Origin: JAAYJK01 sp964501655
Lineage (GTDB): Bacteria; Bacillota; Syntrophomonadia; Syntrophomonadales; Syntrophomonadaceae
Direction of reading: 5' to 3'
DNA length: 64,000 nucleotides
Assembly (NCBI GenBank): GCA_964501655.1
Contig: CAZCTN010000003.1
Coordinates: forward strand, 62,001 to 126,000
Shown here piece by piece: positions 34,462 to 43,256 of this stretch (the first letter of the stretch is position 1; every line of letters begins with the position of its first letter). Under the pieces are notes generated by a model. The model searched no databases. It worked only from the letters and a program-made list of their open reading frames with translations, and was not told the origin of the DNA. The position numbers and the translations under genes were made by a program.

Positions 34462-35511
34462 TTATCTGATTATTCTTCGTGCCCCCACATAAGACGTGGA
34501 ATAATAGCTTTCTGAAAGAGCAGTGTATATTACGCCTCCGCTGCGGGGTGAACTGGAATGAATAAAGCGGTTGTCCCCGGCGTATATTCCTGAATGGTCT
34601 ATTCCTCCGCCGTTGCAGGCAAAGAAAACCAGGTCGCCCACCATGAGTTCAGACTTGCTTACCGCTATACCTTGCTGGTATTGACCGGCGGCAGTTCTGG
34701 ACAGCGAATATCCGCACTGTTTATATACATATTGTACAAATCCCGAGCAATCAAAACCGGAAGGGGAAGTGCCGCCATAAGCATAGGGGACTCCCAGGTA
34801 TTGTTTGGCAACTTCCAGTACTCTTTGTCCATCTATGGCAGAACCGGACCGGGACACCTCTGATCCTGCTGTTGCTGAAGCAGTTCCGGCACCGGCAGCC
34901 ACCTGCAGTTTTTGTCCAGGATAAATCAGGTCACTATTCAATTGGTTAATGCTCATTAACTGACTGGTACTCATTGAGTATCTCTGGGCTATAGCTCCCA
35001 GACAATCTCCTGATTGCACGATATAAACAGTATCATTGGCAACCTCAGCCACGGCAGCAGCCGGAGCCTGGCTGACAGCTCCCCCGCTGTTACTGTCGGT
35101 AATATTGCTGCCCGGAACCTTTAATGTCTGACCTACCTGCAAAAAGGTACTATTCAGCTGGTTGAGCTGTATAAGTTTGTCTGCCGTGGTACCGTAACGC
35201 TGGGCTATCACACTTAGGCAATCCCCCGACTGCACTGTATAAATGCCAGTTGAAGCAGATACCGAAGCGGCAGTGGTATAAACCGGCTGGTTACCGGCTT
35301 TTAATATCAGCTGATCGCCAATATTCAACCGGTCAGACTTCAATTGGTTTAATTCCATCAGCTGCTGGACCGTGGTTCCGTTCTCAGCGGCTATCTTCCA
35401 TAAAGAATCACCGGATTTTACCGTATAGATAGTACTGTTGGCCAGAGAACTGGTGCTGGTGAGCAACACCAAAGTTATTGCCAACATAAATAATATGCAG
35501 AATTTTCTCAC
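34462..35511 (-). CDS. Secreted cell-wall hydrolase with three LysM domains and NlpC/P60 domain
   Basis: A 349-aa exported protein. A signal peptide covers about residues 1-25. Three LysM peptidoglycan-binding repeats follow (about 28-72, 90-133 and 155-200), each opening with YTVKSGD, YTVQSGD or YIVQSGD. A linker leads to an NlpC/P60 cysteine peptidase (about 228-349) with the catalytic Cys in SGFDCSGFVQYV and His in GIDHSGIYAG. It should cut stem peptides between D-Glu and the diamino acid, at the cell wall. GTG 35511 is the likely start. Its role could be growth, daughter-cell separation or spore germination; context does not decide. Confidence 0.93.
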   Translation of the reverse strand: MRKFCILFMLAITLVLLTSTSSLANSTIYTVKSGDSLWKIAAENGTTVQQLMELNQLKSDRLNIGDQLILKAGNQPVYTTAASVSASTGIYTVQSGDCLSVIAQRYGTTADKLIQLNQLNSTFLQVGQTLKVPGSNITDSNSGGAVSQAPAAAVAEVANDTVYIVQSGDCLGAIAQRYSMSTSQLMSINQLNSDLIYPGQKLQVAAGAGTASATAGSEVSRSGSAIDGQRVLEVAKQYLGVPYAYGGTSPSGFDCSGFVQYVYKQCGYSLSRTAAGQYQQGIAVSKSELMVGDLVFFACNGGGIDHSGIYAGDNRFIHSSSPRSGGVIYTALSESYYSTSYVGARRIIR

Positions 35512-35609
35512 TTTATATACCTATCCTTTCCAGAACTTTTCCAATCCAGTGAAATATTCTACAAGGACAGGTATCTTTCCTGCTGAATCCAGTTTTTTCT
35601 ATGGATTTT

Positions 35610-36497
35610 TTACTTTTTTCGATTAATATGTCTCTTGAGCTGATTTACCAACTCGCAATTTACCCCCCATGTTCCCAGCTCATAACAGTGGGATATACCG
35701 GCAGTTCCGTGATAATCTGACCCACCGGTAACCAGGAGATTTTTCCTCCGGCACAGTTCCAGATATTTACTTATTAGGCCCGGGCTGTGCTCCGGGTAAT
35801 AGACTTCCAAACCCTGTGCCCCCATCTCGATAACCATCTCGACTATTCTGTCATTGTGCAACAAGCCGGGATGGGCCAGTACACTGGCTCCTCCGGCATC
35901 CCTGATCAATTCGATGGCAGTCTGGGGTTCAAACTTGTAACGCGGTACATAAGCTGGCCGCCCTTTGCCAATAAACCGGTCAAAAGCTTCCCGTTCGCAC
36001 GAAATATATCCCTTCTCTATTAGGGCACGAGCTATATGGGGTCGGGCGATCAGCTCTTCAATAGCTATCTCTTGGACTCTGGTCATATCAATCATCATCC
36101 CCATACCCCGGAGCTTCTTAACCATCCTTTCGGCCCTTTCCAGTCGGGCCCACTTTATTTGCTCCAGCTGACAGCAGAGCTTCTCCTGCTTTGGATCAAT
36201 GAAATATCCCAGGATGTGAATTTCATAGCCTTCCAGTTCGGTGTTCATTTCTATTCCCGGTATAAAATCAAGGGGCAGTTGATTGTCATGGATATAATCC
36301 TGAGCCCAGGCCAATCCATCTACTGTATCATGATCAGTGACAGCTAATCCCGTCAGATTCAGTTCATATGCTCTGTACACCACCTGTTCGGGGGTCAGGA
36401 CCCCATCGGAAGCTGTGGTATGTATATGCAGATCATAGTTGACCTGAGAATGACATTTTTTACTGTCAATATCCGCCCAAGGGGACTGATTCACCAT
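35610..36497 (-). CDS. PHP-domain metal-dependent phosphoesterase
   Basis: A 295-aa protein of the TrpH/YciV group. The PHP motifs are YDLHIHTTASDG, VTDHDTVDG, PGIEMN, VLAHPG and GSDYHG, giving a full set of metal ligands. Characterised relatives are 5'-3' exoribonucleases/oligonucleases or nucleoside 3',5'-bisphosphate phosphatases. It lies 18 bp after the dipeptidase gene on the same strand. ATG 36497 follows GGAGAGGGAG. The family is certain and RNA or nucleotide turnover is likely. Confidence 0.92.
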   Translation of the reverse strand: MVNQSPWADIDSKKCHSQVNYDLHIHTTASDGVLTPEQVVYRAYELNLTGLAVTDHDTVDGLAWAQDYIHDNQLPLDFIPGIEMNTELEGYEIHILGYFIDPKQEKLCCQLEQIKWARLERAERMVKKLRGMGMMIDMTRVQEIAIEELIARPHIARALIEKGYISCEREAFDRFIGKGRPAYVPRYKFEPQTAIELIRDAGGASVLAHPGLLHNDRIVEMVIEMGAQGLEVYYPEHSPGLISKYLELCRRKNLLVTGGSDYHGTAGISHCYELGTWGVNCELVNQLKRHINRKK

Positions 36498-36515
36498 CTT
36501 TTTCTCCCTCTCCTA

Positions 36516-37442
36516 TTACCTGAGTATCCCGCTGACGATCTTCAGAGCATTTCTGTACAAAATCATATCAATTTCATCCGGAGTGAAGCCTCTTCCGGTC
36601 AGCAATTCGGGCCAGATTATATACCCTTCCACCCCCGGCATGACTATATCCTCAGCTCCGTCAAAATCTGATCCCAGAGCTAAATGTTTTACCCCAATAA
36701 GATCCGCAATATATACAATGTGGTCCAGCAAGTCCTCCAGAGAGGCCCCCGGTTCCTTAACAAAATCACTAACCTGAGTAATCCCAATAATACCGCCATT
36801 CTCCTTCAGAGCCAGCAGTTGTTTATCGCTAAGATTTCTGGGATGGGGGCACAGGGTTCTGCTATTGGCATGAGTTACCAGCAAAGGTTTATTATATACT
36901 TCCAAAAGGTCAAAATACCCCCTTTCAGAAATATGGGCTCCATCAAGTATTATACCCATTTTATCCATTTCCTGTACCACCTCCCGGCCCCACCGGCTAA
37001 GGCCCCCGGCATCCTTCCCCGCTCCGATGCCTCCTGACAAGAGGTTGCTGTTGTTCCAGGTTAGCCCCATGCTTCTTAACCCGGATTCAAACAGGAACTC
37101 CAGAATATCCTTATCCTTACCCAGGGCTTCCGCACCTTCCAGGTGCAGAATTCCGCCTATACCCTTACCGGTCCAATTGGCATCCAGATCCTGGCGGGAT
37201 AGCAATTTATATATGAATTCCTGGTTGGCATGCACTTGATTTTCATAATATTCTATCTGCCGGCATACTTCAGCCAGAGCAGCAGTGCTTTCCTGGGGTC
37301 CGGCAAAGATAGCCATAAACTGTATTTTTATCCCGGATTCCAGGCCCCGGACCAGATCAAAATGACCGGAATTACTGAACAATTCCTTCCGGTTAACGGT
37401 TATAGCAGATAAGGTATCACAATGCAAGTCGATAATATTCAT
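36516..37442 (-). CDS. Membrane-dipeptidase-family (M19) peptidase
   Basis: A 308-aa zinc peptidase of the renal dipeptidase family. It starts MNIIDLHCDTLSA, with the HxD metal pair, and has ILHLEGAEAL with the bridging Glu, LVTHANSRTLCPHPRNLSD with the His ligands and ALGSDFDGAE at the end. It lacks a signal peptide, so it should be cytoplasmic and hydrolyse dipeptides, possibly ones with D-amino acids. ATG 37442 follows GGGGGGATTGGG. A possible weak terminator for spoVS separates it from that gene. Confidence 0.93.
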   Translation of the reverse strand: MNIIDLHCDTLSAITVNRKELFSNSGHFDLVRGLESGIKIQFMAIFAGPQESTAALAEVCRQIEYYENQVHANQEFIYKLLSRQDLDANWTGKGIGGILHLEGAEALGKDKDILEFLFESGLRSMGLTWNNSNLLSGGIGAGKDAGGLSRWGREVVQEMDKMGIILDGAHISERGYFDLLEVYNKPLLVTHANSRTLCPHPRNLSDKQLLALKENGGIIGITQVSDFVKEPGASLEDLLDHIVYIADLIGVKHLALGSDFDGAEDIVMPGVEGYIIWPELLTGRGFTPDEIDMILYRNALKIVSGILR

Positions 37443-37459
37443 CCCAATCCCCCCATAAA

Positions 37460-37482
37460 CTAAAGAACCTGCTTGAAGCAGG
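37460..37482 (-). terminator. Weak terminator after spoVS
   Basis: CCTGCT/AGCAGG stem with a three-base loop, followed on the minus strand by TTCTTTAG. Placed 54 bp after the spoVS stop. Confidence 0.45.
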
Positions 37483-37535
37483 CCTTAAATACTAAAAAGG
37501 GTGAAAACTCTATTCTTATGATAAGCCGGGAACTC

Positions 37536-37796
37536 CTATCTTGGTTCGATGATCAACTTAATAGCGGTTCTCTCTTCCCCATCAATCATTATATCAGTAA
37601 ATGCAGGTATGCAGATAAGGTCCATTCCACTGGGTGCTACAAATCCTCTAGCTATGGCTATTGCTTTAACTGCCTGGTTGATTGCCCCGGCTCCGATAGC
37701 CTGAATCTCCGCTGCTCCTTTCTCTCGTAGAACCCCTGCAAGCGCTCCTGCCACTGAATTTGGACTGGATTTAGCTGATACTTTTAATACTTCCAT
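37536..37796 (-). CDS. spoVS: Stage V sporulation protein S
   Basis: An 86-aa Alba-like protein beginning MEVLKVSAKSSPNSVAGALAG, one of the most conserved small sporulation proteins. In Bacillus it allows spore coat assembly and the passage beyond stage V. The sequence GAGAINQAVKAIAIARG and the C-terminal ERTAIKLIIEPR are typical. ATG 37796 follows GAGGGAGGGTATCTG. A SigH-type promoter lies 57 bp upstream, agreeing with its SigH control in Bacillus. Placed after ymdB, as in Bacillus. Confidence 0.96.
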   Translation of the reverse strand: MEVLKVSAKSSPNSVAGALAGVLREKGAAEIQAIGAGAINQAVKAIAIARGFVAPSGMDLICIPAFTDIMIDGEERTAIKLIIEPR

Positions 37797-37852
37797 CAGA
37801 TACCCTCCCTCAAAAAGTTATAAAAACCAGATAGGCTACCCTTATAATCTAT

Positions 37853-37879
37853 ATTCTAAATTAGGGTAACAATTCCTTC
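37853..37879 (-). promoter_or_regulatory. SigH-type promoter of spoVS
   Basis: On the minus strand GAAGGAATT and TTAGAAT are separated so that AGGAATT and GAAT are 14 bases apart, matching the SigH layout RnAGGAwww-N11-RnnGAAT with one mismatch. It is 57 bp upstream of the spoVS ATG. Confidence 0.6.
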
Positions 37880-37915
37880 TTTTTGGTAAAAAGTTTTGGA
37901 TAATATTACATATCC

Positions 37916-38701
37916 TTATTCGCTATAAGGTATGGAAATCCTTTTTATCTCCAGGACTTTATCCCGGTCTTCATCCACCTGCAGCACTACCCCTTCCAGC
38001 TGAGCCGGACCGGTGGCTACTTCAAATCTCACCGGCCTGCCGGTAAGAAATTTTTGAATCACAATATCCTTGTTCATTCCTAGAATGGAGTCAATGGGGC
38101 CGGTCATCCCCAGGTCAGTAATATATGCGGTTCCTCCGGGAAGTATCCGTTCATCCGAAGTTTGAATATGGGTGTGGGTTCCTAGAACAGCAGTCACCCG
38201 GCTATCAACAAAATAAGCAAAAGCCAGCTTTTCCGAGGTTGCCTCGCCATGAAAATCAACCAGAATCATATCCGCTTGATCTCCTATTTCCCGCAAAATA
38301 GCCTCCATAACTTGAAAAGGGCAATCCAGATTGGATAGAAAAACTCGCCCGGACAAATTAACCACCGCCAGGTTCTTATTAAAACCAGCCTTGTAAATAT
38401 GATATCCCTGACCCGGACAGGGAGCAGGATAATTGGCTGGTCTTATCAGCCGAAATTCATCATCGATAAAGTTCAATATATCCCGGTTGTCCCATACATG
38501 GTTCCCCATGGTGAGCACATCTATTCCGGTTGCCAGAATTTCATCCATCACTGATCTGGTTAATCCTCTTCCACCGGCAGCGTTTTCAGCATTGGCTATG
38601 GTGAAAGAAATATCATACTGCTTTTGTATCTGCGCTAAACCCTTTTTCAATACCCCTCTGCCCGGTCTCCCAACAATGTCTCCGATAAATAAGATATTCA
38701 A
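37916..38701 (-). CDS. ymdB: Metallophosphoesterase YmdB (2',3'-cAMP phosphodiesterase type)
   Basis: A 261-aa dimetal phosphoesterase of the YmdB group, which acts on 2',3'-cyclic nucleotides and affects biofilm and motility decisions in Bacillus. Metal ligands are in FIGDIVGRPGR, ANAENAAGG, MGNHVWDN, DFHGEATSEK and GTHTHIQTSD, all intact. It follows rny across one unknown gene and precedes spoVS, near the Bacillus order rny-ymdB-spoVS. Confidence 0.95.
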   Translation of the reverse strand: MNILFIGDIVGRPGRGVLKKGLAQIQKQYDISFTIANAENAAGGRGLTRSVMDEILATGIDVLTMGNHVWDNRDILNFIDDEFRLIRPANYPAPCPGQGYHIYKAGFNKNLAVVNLSGRVFLSNLDCPFQVMEAILREIGDQADMILVDFHGEATSEKLAFAYFVDSRVTAVLGTHTHIQTSDERILPGGTAYITDLGMTGPIDSILGMNKDIVIQKFLTGRPVRFEVATGPAQLEGVVLQVDEDRDKVLEIKRISIPYSE

Positions 38702-38724
38702 TTATAACCCCCCGGTCAGTACTG

Positions 38725-39222
38725 TTATTTATTAAAAACGAGAACCCGGCCGTGATCCCGGTAGGCCAGAAAATTACTGGTACTTGCCTTTTCACGGTTT
38801 ATTTTGTATAAAAGGTTCTCTTTGATTCGCTCCTTAAATACATCCTCGGTTATTATCTTGCCACTGTCCCTTATTATGAATTCATTAAAGCATTTTTGCA
38901 ACAGCCTGGCAAAGACTTCGACCTCTCCTTCAGTCAAACTTTGTACATCCCGGTGATATCTTAAGAAAGTCAAATCAGATTCTTCATATTCCTTAAATTT
39001 GATTTTAATTATATTGGTTTCGATGCCGGACAGTTTATGAAACATAGCTACACTTTTATGGGCTTCGCTTATGAACCGGGCTTGCTTTCCTTTTTCAATC
39101 TTACCTTGCAGGGCTACTTCGATTTTTATCTCGCCATTCCCTGCGTCATATTTAACTGCATTGAATTCCGGGTATCTCAATAGTACGCTGATAAATATGT
39201 CCAGTCCTGCATTGTCTTGCAT
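38725..39222 (-). CDS. Hypothetical protein between rny and ymdB
   Basis: A 165-aa protein I do not recognise. It starts MQDNAGLDIFISVLLRYPEF and alternates beta strands (KIEVALQGK, NIIKIKF) with helices; the C-terminal third is basic and helical (KERIKENLLYKINREK). No membrane segment. ATG 39222 lies ten bases after AAGGAG; the open frame up to 39387 lacks a ribosome site. Placement between RNase Y and the cyclic-nucleotide phosphodiesterase YmdB, both in RNA turnover, hints at a linked role, which is inference only. Confidence 0.72.
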   Translation of the reverse strand: MQDNAGLDIFISVLLRYPEFNAVKYDAGNGEIKIEVALQGKIEKGKQARFISEAHKSVAMFHKLSGIETNIIKIKFKEYEESDLTFLRYHRDVQSLTEGEVEVFARLLQKCFNEFIIRDSGKIITEDVFKERIKENLLYKINREKASTSNFLAYRDHGRVLVFNK

Positions 39223-39383
39223 AATCCATCTTCTCCTTATATGTATCCTATAATCATGTTTCTTTAATAGTAATGGAAATCCTGCTTTTGATGGCCTTGT
39301 AAAATATAACAAATCCCTGGCAAGGCCCATATTATGGTGTCGTAACCTATCAACCTGTATTCGCTCACGACCGGAACAGGACA

Positions 39384-39418
39384 ACAAAAAACTGCCCTAA
39401 CCACAAAGGGTTAGAGCA
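39384..39418 (-). terminator. Terminator after rny
   Basis: On the minus strand CTGCTCTAACC pairs with GGTTAGGGCAG (one G-T pair) around CTTTGT and is followed by TTTTTTGTTG. It begins 20 bp past the rny stop. Confidence 0.88.
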
Positions 39419-39437
39419 GCCTGCTTATTTTGCTGAT

Positions 39438-40985
39438 TTATTTAGCATATTCCACCGATCTGGTTTCTCTTATCACTACTACCTTTATCTGTCCCGGATA
39501 CTCCAATTCCTGTTCCACCCGATTGGCAATATCACGAGCCAGGTTTATGGATTGAAGATCATCAATCTGTTCCGGTTTAACTATTATCCTGATTTCTCTT
39601 CCTGCCTGAATAGCAAAGGATCTATCTACTCCTTCGAAGGAATCTGCCAGTCCTTCTAGTTTCTCCAGGCGTTTTATATAGGCTTCCAAGGTTTCTCGCC
39701 TTGCTCCCGGCCTGGATGCAGATATAGCATCAGCTGCCTGTACCAAAATGGCTTCTATAGTCAGCGGATCAATGTCACCATGATGAGCTGCTATACAGTG
39801 AATCACATCCTTGTTCTCCCGGAACTTTTTCGCCAGGTCTACGCCAATCTCCACGTGGGGACCGGCTACCTCGTGGTCCACTGCCTTGCCAATATCATGC
39901 AGCAGTCCGGCCCTTTTGGCCAGATTTACGTCCACATCCAGTTCTGCGGCCATAACCCCGGCTAAATGAGCCACCTCGATGGAATGCTTCAATACATTCT
40001 GACCATAACTGGTACGATACCTTAATCGACCCAGGAGCTTAATGATTTCAGGATGCAATCCATGCACTCCAACTTCAAATGCAGCTTCCTCACCGATTTC
40101 TCTTAACTGCTGTTCAATTTCCTTTTGAGCTTTGTTGACCATTTCCTCGATACGAGCCGGGTGTATCCTTCCGTCTGACACCAAATGCTCCAAAGCATAA
40201 CGGGCCACTTCTCTCCTGATGGGATCAAAGGAAGACAATATTACCGCTTCGGGAGTATCATCAATGATCAGATCAACTCCGGTCATGGTTTCAAAGGTCC
40301 TTATATTTCTCCCCTCTCTGCCAATTATCCTGCCTTTCATCTCATCATTGGGCAGAGCTACCACTGATACAGTAGTTTCAGACACAACATCCGCAGCACA
40401 TTTTTGAATAGCCAGAGATACAACGTTTCTTGCTCTCTTGTTGGCTTCTTCTCGCGCTTCAGTCTCGATATTCTTAATCATAACCGCCGTTTCCTGTCGG
40501 ATCTGCTGTTCCACATTGTTCAACAGCAGTTCCTTGGCTTCTTCAGAGGTTAAGCCTGATAGCCTCTCCAGCTCCTTAACCTGACTGGACAGAATGATCT
40601 GCAGATCTTGTTCAGCTTTCTCCGTATCCCTAATTTTATCTTGAAGCACCTGATCCTTTTTCTCGAGAACCTCCGTCTTCTTATCCAGCATCTCTTCTTT
40701 CTGGATAATTCTTCTTTCCAGACGGTCTAATTCTCTGCGCCGGTCACGAATATCCTTTTCCGATTCCTGCCGATTGCGATGAATTTCCTCTTTGGCCTCC
40801 AGCAGGATTTCCTTGGATTTGGCCTCGGCTTCCTTGGCGGACTCCTCCTTAATCCGGTTGGCTTCCTCCTCAGCGGCGCCGATCTTGCTTTCTCCAATAA
40901 ACCTCCTGGCATAATAACCGAAAGTTATTCCTACGGCCAGTGCAATCATTATAGCTATAAACGTTAGTAGTGTACTGCCTATTAT
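39438..40985 (-). CDS. rny: Ribonuclease Y, probably starting at ATA
   Basis: A membrane-anchored endoribonuclease that starts mRNA decay. After one N-terminal membrane helix comes a long coiled coil (to about residue 205), a KH domain (IIGREGRNIRTFETMTGVDLIIDDTP) and an HD domain (HSIEVAHLAG, LLHDIGKAVDHE). The first ATG, 40949, has no ribosome site and leaves a short anchor. AGGAGG ends at 40992 and six bases later comes ATA 40985, in frame, giving an N-terminus (M)IGSTLLTFIAIMIALAVGITFGYY and a full-length helix. An in-frame TGA precedes it. I therefore place the start at ATA 40985 or 40982 (about 515 aa); 503 aa from ATG is the fallback. Confidence 0.93.
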   Translation of the reverse strand: MIGSTLLTFIAIMIALAVGITFGYYARRFIGESKIGAAEEEANRIKEESAKEAEAKSKEILLEAKEEIHRNRQESEKDIRDRRRELDRLERRIIQKEEMLDKKTEVLEKKDQVLQDKIRDTEKAEQDLQIILSSQVKELERLSGLTSEEAKELLLNNVEQQIRQETAVMIKNIETEAREEANKRARNVVSLAIQKCAADVVSETTVSVVALPNDEMKGRIIGREGRNIRTFETMTGVDLIIDDTPEAVILSSFDPIRREVARYALEHLVSDGRIHPARIEEMVNKAQKEIEQQLREIGEEAAFEVGVHGLHPEIIKLLGRLRYRTSYGQNVLKHSIEVAHLAGVMAAELDVDVNLAKRAGLLHDIGKAVDHEVAGPHVEIGVDLAKKFRENKDVIHCIAAHHGDIDPLTIEAILVQAADAISASRPGARRETLEAYIKRLEKLEGLADSFEGVDRSFAIQAGREIRIIVKPEQIDDLQSINLARDIANRVEQELEYPGQIKVVVIRETRSVEYAK

Positions 40986-41041
40986 TGGTCACCTCCTCTT
41001 GCTTAATAATCAATTATCAATTATCCCCTATGCTTATACAT

Positions 41042-41067
41042 AAAAAAACCGAGTATAAACTCGGTTT
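41042..41067 (-). terminator. Terminator between recA and rny
   Basis: AAACCGAGT/ACTCGGTTT stem with a four-base loop, then TTTTTTTATG on the minus strand. It lies 300 bp downstream of the recA stop. Confidence 0.88.
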
Positions 41068-41370
41068 GATAGAAGCAATTCTTGATTGAATGGATCAGTT
41101 CCTTCCCATGGCTTTGCTCCGCAAGTGCATAGTATTACCCTTAATCACTGCAATCAGCAACAAACATTACGAAGAACCCGATTATACCTTAACCCTTCCA
41201 GACATTCGCTTGTATCTCTATTCCCATGTGCAATCAATTATGGTTATTACCATACTCGATAAACCTCTTATCAACATGTCATGAAATCTATGATAAAACA
41301 ATCGTCCATATGGTCAAGTCATTCACTGGGCATTACTTCTATCCTGAGTCCTATTTCCATTGTAGTTACT
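41068..41370. other. Long recA 3' region without a recognisable gene
   Basis: 303 bp between the recA stop and its terminator. No recX-like frame, repeat or RNA family is recognised on either strand. It would be a long 3' untranslated region of the recA transcript; short frames here lack ribosome sites. Confidence 0.4.
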
Positions 41371-42417
41371 TTACTTAACAGTGTCAAGATTACTCTGGGA
41401 GTTGCTGTCCGCCTGATCGGGCAACATACGATTTTTTATGAGTTCCTGCAACATGGAGGAAAATTCCTGGTTATTTTTTATGTATTCTTTGGCATTCTCG
41501 CGGCCCTGGCCAAGCCTTTCTCCTTCGTAGGAATACCAGGAACCGGATTTCTGGATTATGTCCATGCCGGCAGCAATATCCAGTAAATCACCCTCTCTGG
41601 ATATACCGGTTCCATACATTATATCGAATTCAGCTATTTTAAACGGAGGAGCCACTTTATTCTTTACTACCTTGGCTTTGGTGCGATTGCCTATCAAGTC
41701 CGTCCCCTGTTTTATAGCTTCCCCTTTTCGTACTTCCACCCTGACTGAAGAATAAAACTTCAAAGCCCTGCCCCCGGTAGTAGTCTCCGGATTGCCATAT
41801 ATAACCCCAACTTTTTCGCGGACCTGATTAATGAATATACAGCATGCTCTGGAGCGGCTGATATGGGCAGTAAGCTTACGCAAAGCCTGGGACATCAGAC
41901 GGGCCTGCAACCCAACGTGCACGTCACCCATTTCGCCATCCAGCTCCGCTTTAGGCACCAATGCAGCCACTGAGTCGATCACTACCACGTCGATAGCTCC
42001 GCTTCTGACCAGAGCTTCCGATATCTCCAGGGCCTGTTCCCCGCTGTCCGGCTGGGCAACCAGCAGATTGTTGATGTCTACCCCCAGTTTCCTGGCATAC
42101 AGAGGATCCAAGGCATGTTCTGCGTCTACAAATGCAGCCATTCCGCCCTCAGACTGGGCCTGAGCAATTACATGCAAAGCCACCGTGGTTTTCCCCGAGG
42201 ATTCAGGGCCAAATATTTCCACCACTCTGCCCCGGGGCAGTCCACCTACACCCAGCGCTAAATCCAGAGACACACAGCCGGTTGATATGACCTCCACATT
42301 CATATGAGAATTCTCTCCCAACCGCATGATGGCTCCCCGGCCAAACTGTTTCTCGATATTCTTTATAGTACTGTCCAGGGCATCCATTTTACCCTGATTT
42401 ATTTCCCTACCAGCCAA
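41371..42417 (-). CDS. recA: Recombinase A
   Basis: A 348-aa strand-exchange protein and SOS co-protease. Motifs: Walker A FGPESSGKTTVALH, Walker B VVVIDSVAALVPKAE, the L1/L2 region with GLQARLMSQALRKL and GGRALKFYSSVRVEVRK. The C-terminus is short and acidic. TTG 42417 is preferred, nine bases after GGGAGG. The ATG at 42441 lies within the LexA box, and the next ATG at 42387 lacks a site. It stands alone with its own promoter, and a terminator follows far downstream. Order cinA-thpR-recA-rny resembles Bacillus cinA-recA-rny. Confidence 0.97.
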   Translation of the reverse strand: MAGREINQGKMDALDSTIKNIEKQFGRGAIMRLGENSHMNVEVISTGCVSLDLALGVGGLPRGRVVEIFGPESSGKTTVALHVIAQAQSEGGMAAFVDAEHALDPLYARKLGVDINNLLVAQPDSGEQALEISEALVRSGAIDVVVIDSVAALVPKAELDGEMGDVHVGLQARLMSQALRKLTAHISRSRACCIFINQVREKVGVIYGNPETTTGGRALKFYSSVRVEVRKGEAIKQGTDLIGNRTKAKVVKNKVAPPFKIAEFDIMYGTGISREGDLLDIAAGMDIIQKSGSWYSYEGERLGQGRENAKEYIKNNQEFSSMLQELIKNRMLPDQADSNSQSNLDTVK

Positions 42418-42434
42418 AGCACTTGCCCTCCCAT

Positions 42435-42448
42435 CAAACATATGTTCG
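42435..42448 (-). promoter_or_regulatory. LexA (SOS) box of recA
   Basis: CGAACATATGTTTG fits the Gram-positive SOS box CGAACRNRYGTTYG at every position. It lies at the predicted transcription start of recA, so LexA binding should block transcription until DNA damage. Confidence 0.92.
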
Positions 42449-42458
42449 TTTTTTCAAT

Positions 42459-42487
42459 ATATTATCTTAAAGCATGGTTCCTGTCAA
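42459..42487 (-). promoter_or_regulatory. SigA promoter of recA
   Basis: TTGACA (42487-42482), a 17-bp spacer and TAATAT (42464-42459) on the minus strand. The start point near 42452 lies next to the LexA box. Confidence 0.82.
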
Positions 42488-42694
42488 CATCAAGTCGATG
42501 AAATTCTAAGCCTATTTATATAAATTGTTACCCCATATACAGGCCATTCATAAAGGATTATAAAGCGAGCAGCAAGGTTTTACCCAGCATAGAGCAGCAC
42601 CCTGCGTTTACCAGGCAGAAACGGATGCCGCGAATAAGCATACCGCTTAGATTAATATACTGCAAGAAATTTTCAGCCCTCAATGATTCATTGG

Positions 42695-43255
42695 TTATTG
42701 CTCCTCCAGCTTAATGCTGTCCAGCACTATGTATTCAGGTCCCTGCCGGGATAGACGGCTCTCCATTAAATGGTATTCCTTTACTCTGAAAGAGCGACGA
42801 TCTATGCCTTCCAGCTTCTCCAGCAGCGGATGAATATTCTCCTGCATTCTCTCCGAACGAAAGCGTCCCAGGGTCAGATGAAAGTGCCGTTTATAATCAG
42901 GTTTAAAACCCATGATGCTCAGACCGGTATCAATTCTGTCTCCCAACTCCCGTGCCTGTTGGATCTGACCTGACAAGCCCAGGAATAGGACTCGCGGGCG
43001 CTTAAGGTTAGGGAAACCACCCGGTTCTGAAAGCGCCAGCTTGAATGGCCGAATCCCTGCGCCAGCTAGGACCAACTGCCGGTTAAGCGGCATTATATCC
43101 TGCTTGTCAACATCTCCCAGAAATTTCAGGGTAATGTGATAATTCTCCTCTTCCACCCACTTGATATCTGCCCCGGACCGGCTAAGCTGCCCTCTGACCC
43201 TGGCGGCAGAAGCCCTTACATATTCCGGCAGCTGTATGGCAATAAACACCCTCAT
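42695..43255 (-). CDS. thpR: RNA 2',3'-cyclic phosphodiesterase
   Basis: A 186-aa 2H phosphoesterase of the ThpR / LigT group, which opens 2',3'-cyclic phosphates at RNA ends. Its two catalytic HxT motifs are visible as NYHITLKFLGDV and HFHLTLGRFRSE, in the expected order with the usual spacing. ATG 43255 lies directly after the cinA stop, suggesting co-transcription with cinA. Length and N-terminus MRVFIAIQLP are typical. Confidence 0.95.
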   Translation of the reverse strand: MRVFIAIQLPEYVRASAARVRGQLSRSGADIKWVEEENYHITLKFLGDVDKQDIMPLNRQLVLAGAGIRPFKLALSEPGGFPNLKRPRVLFLGLSGQIQQARELGDRIDTGLSIMGFKPDYKRHFHLTLGRFRSERMQENIHPLLEKLEGIDRRSFRVKEYHLMESRLSRQGPEYIVLDSIKLEEQ

Positions 43256-43256
43256 A

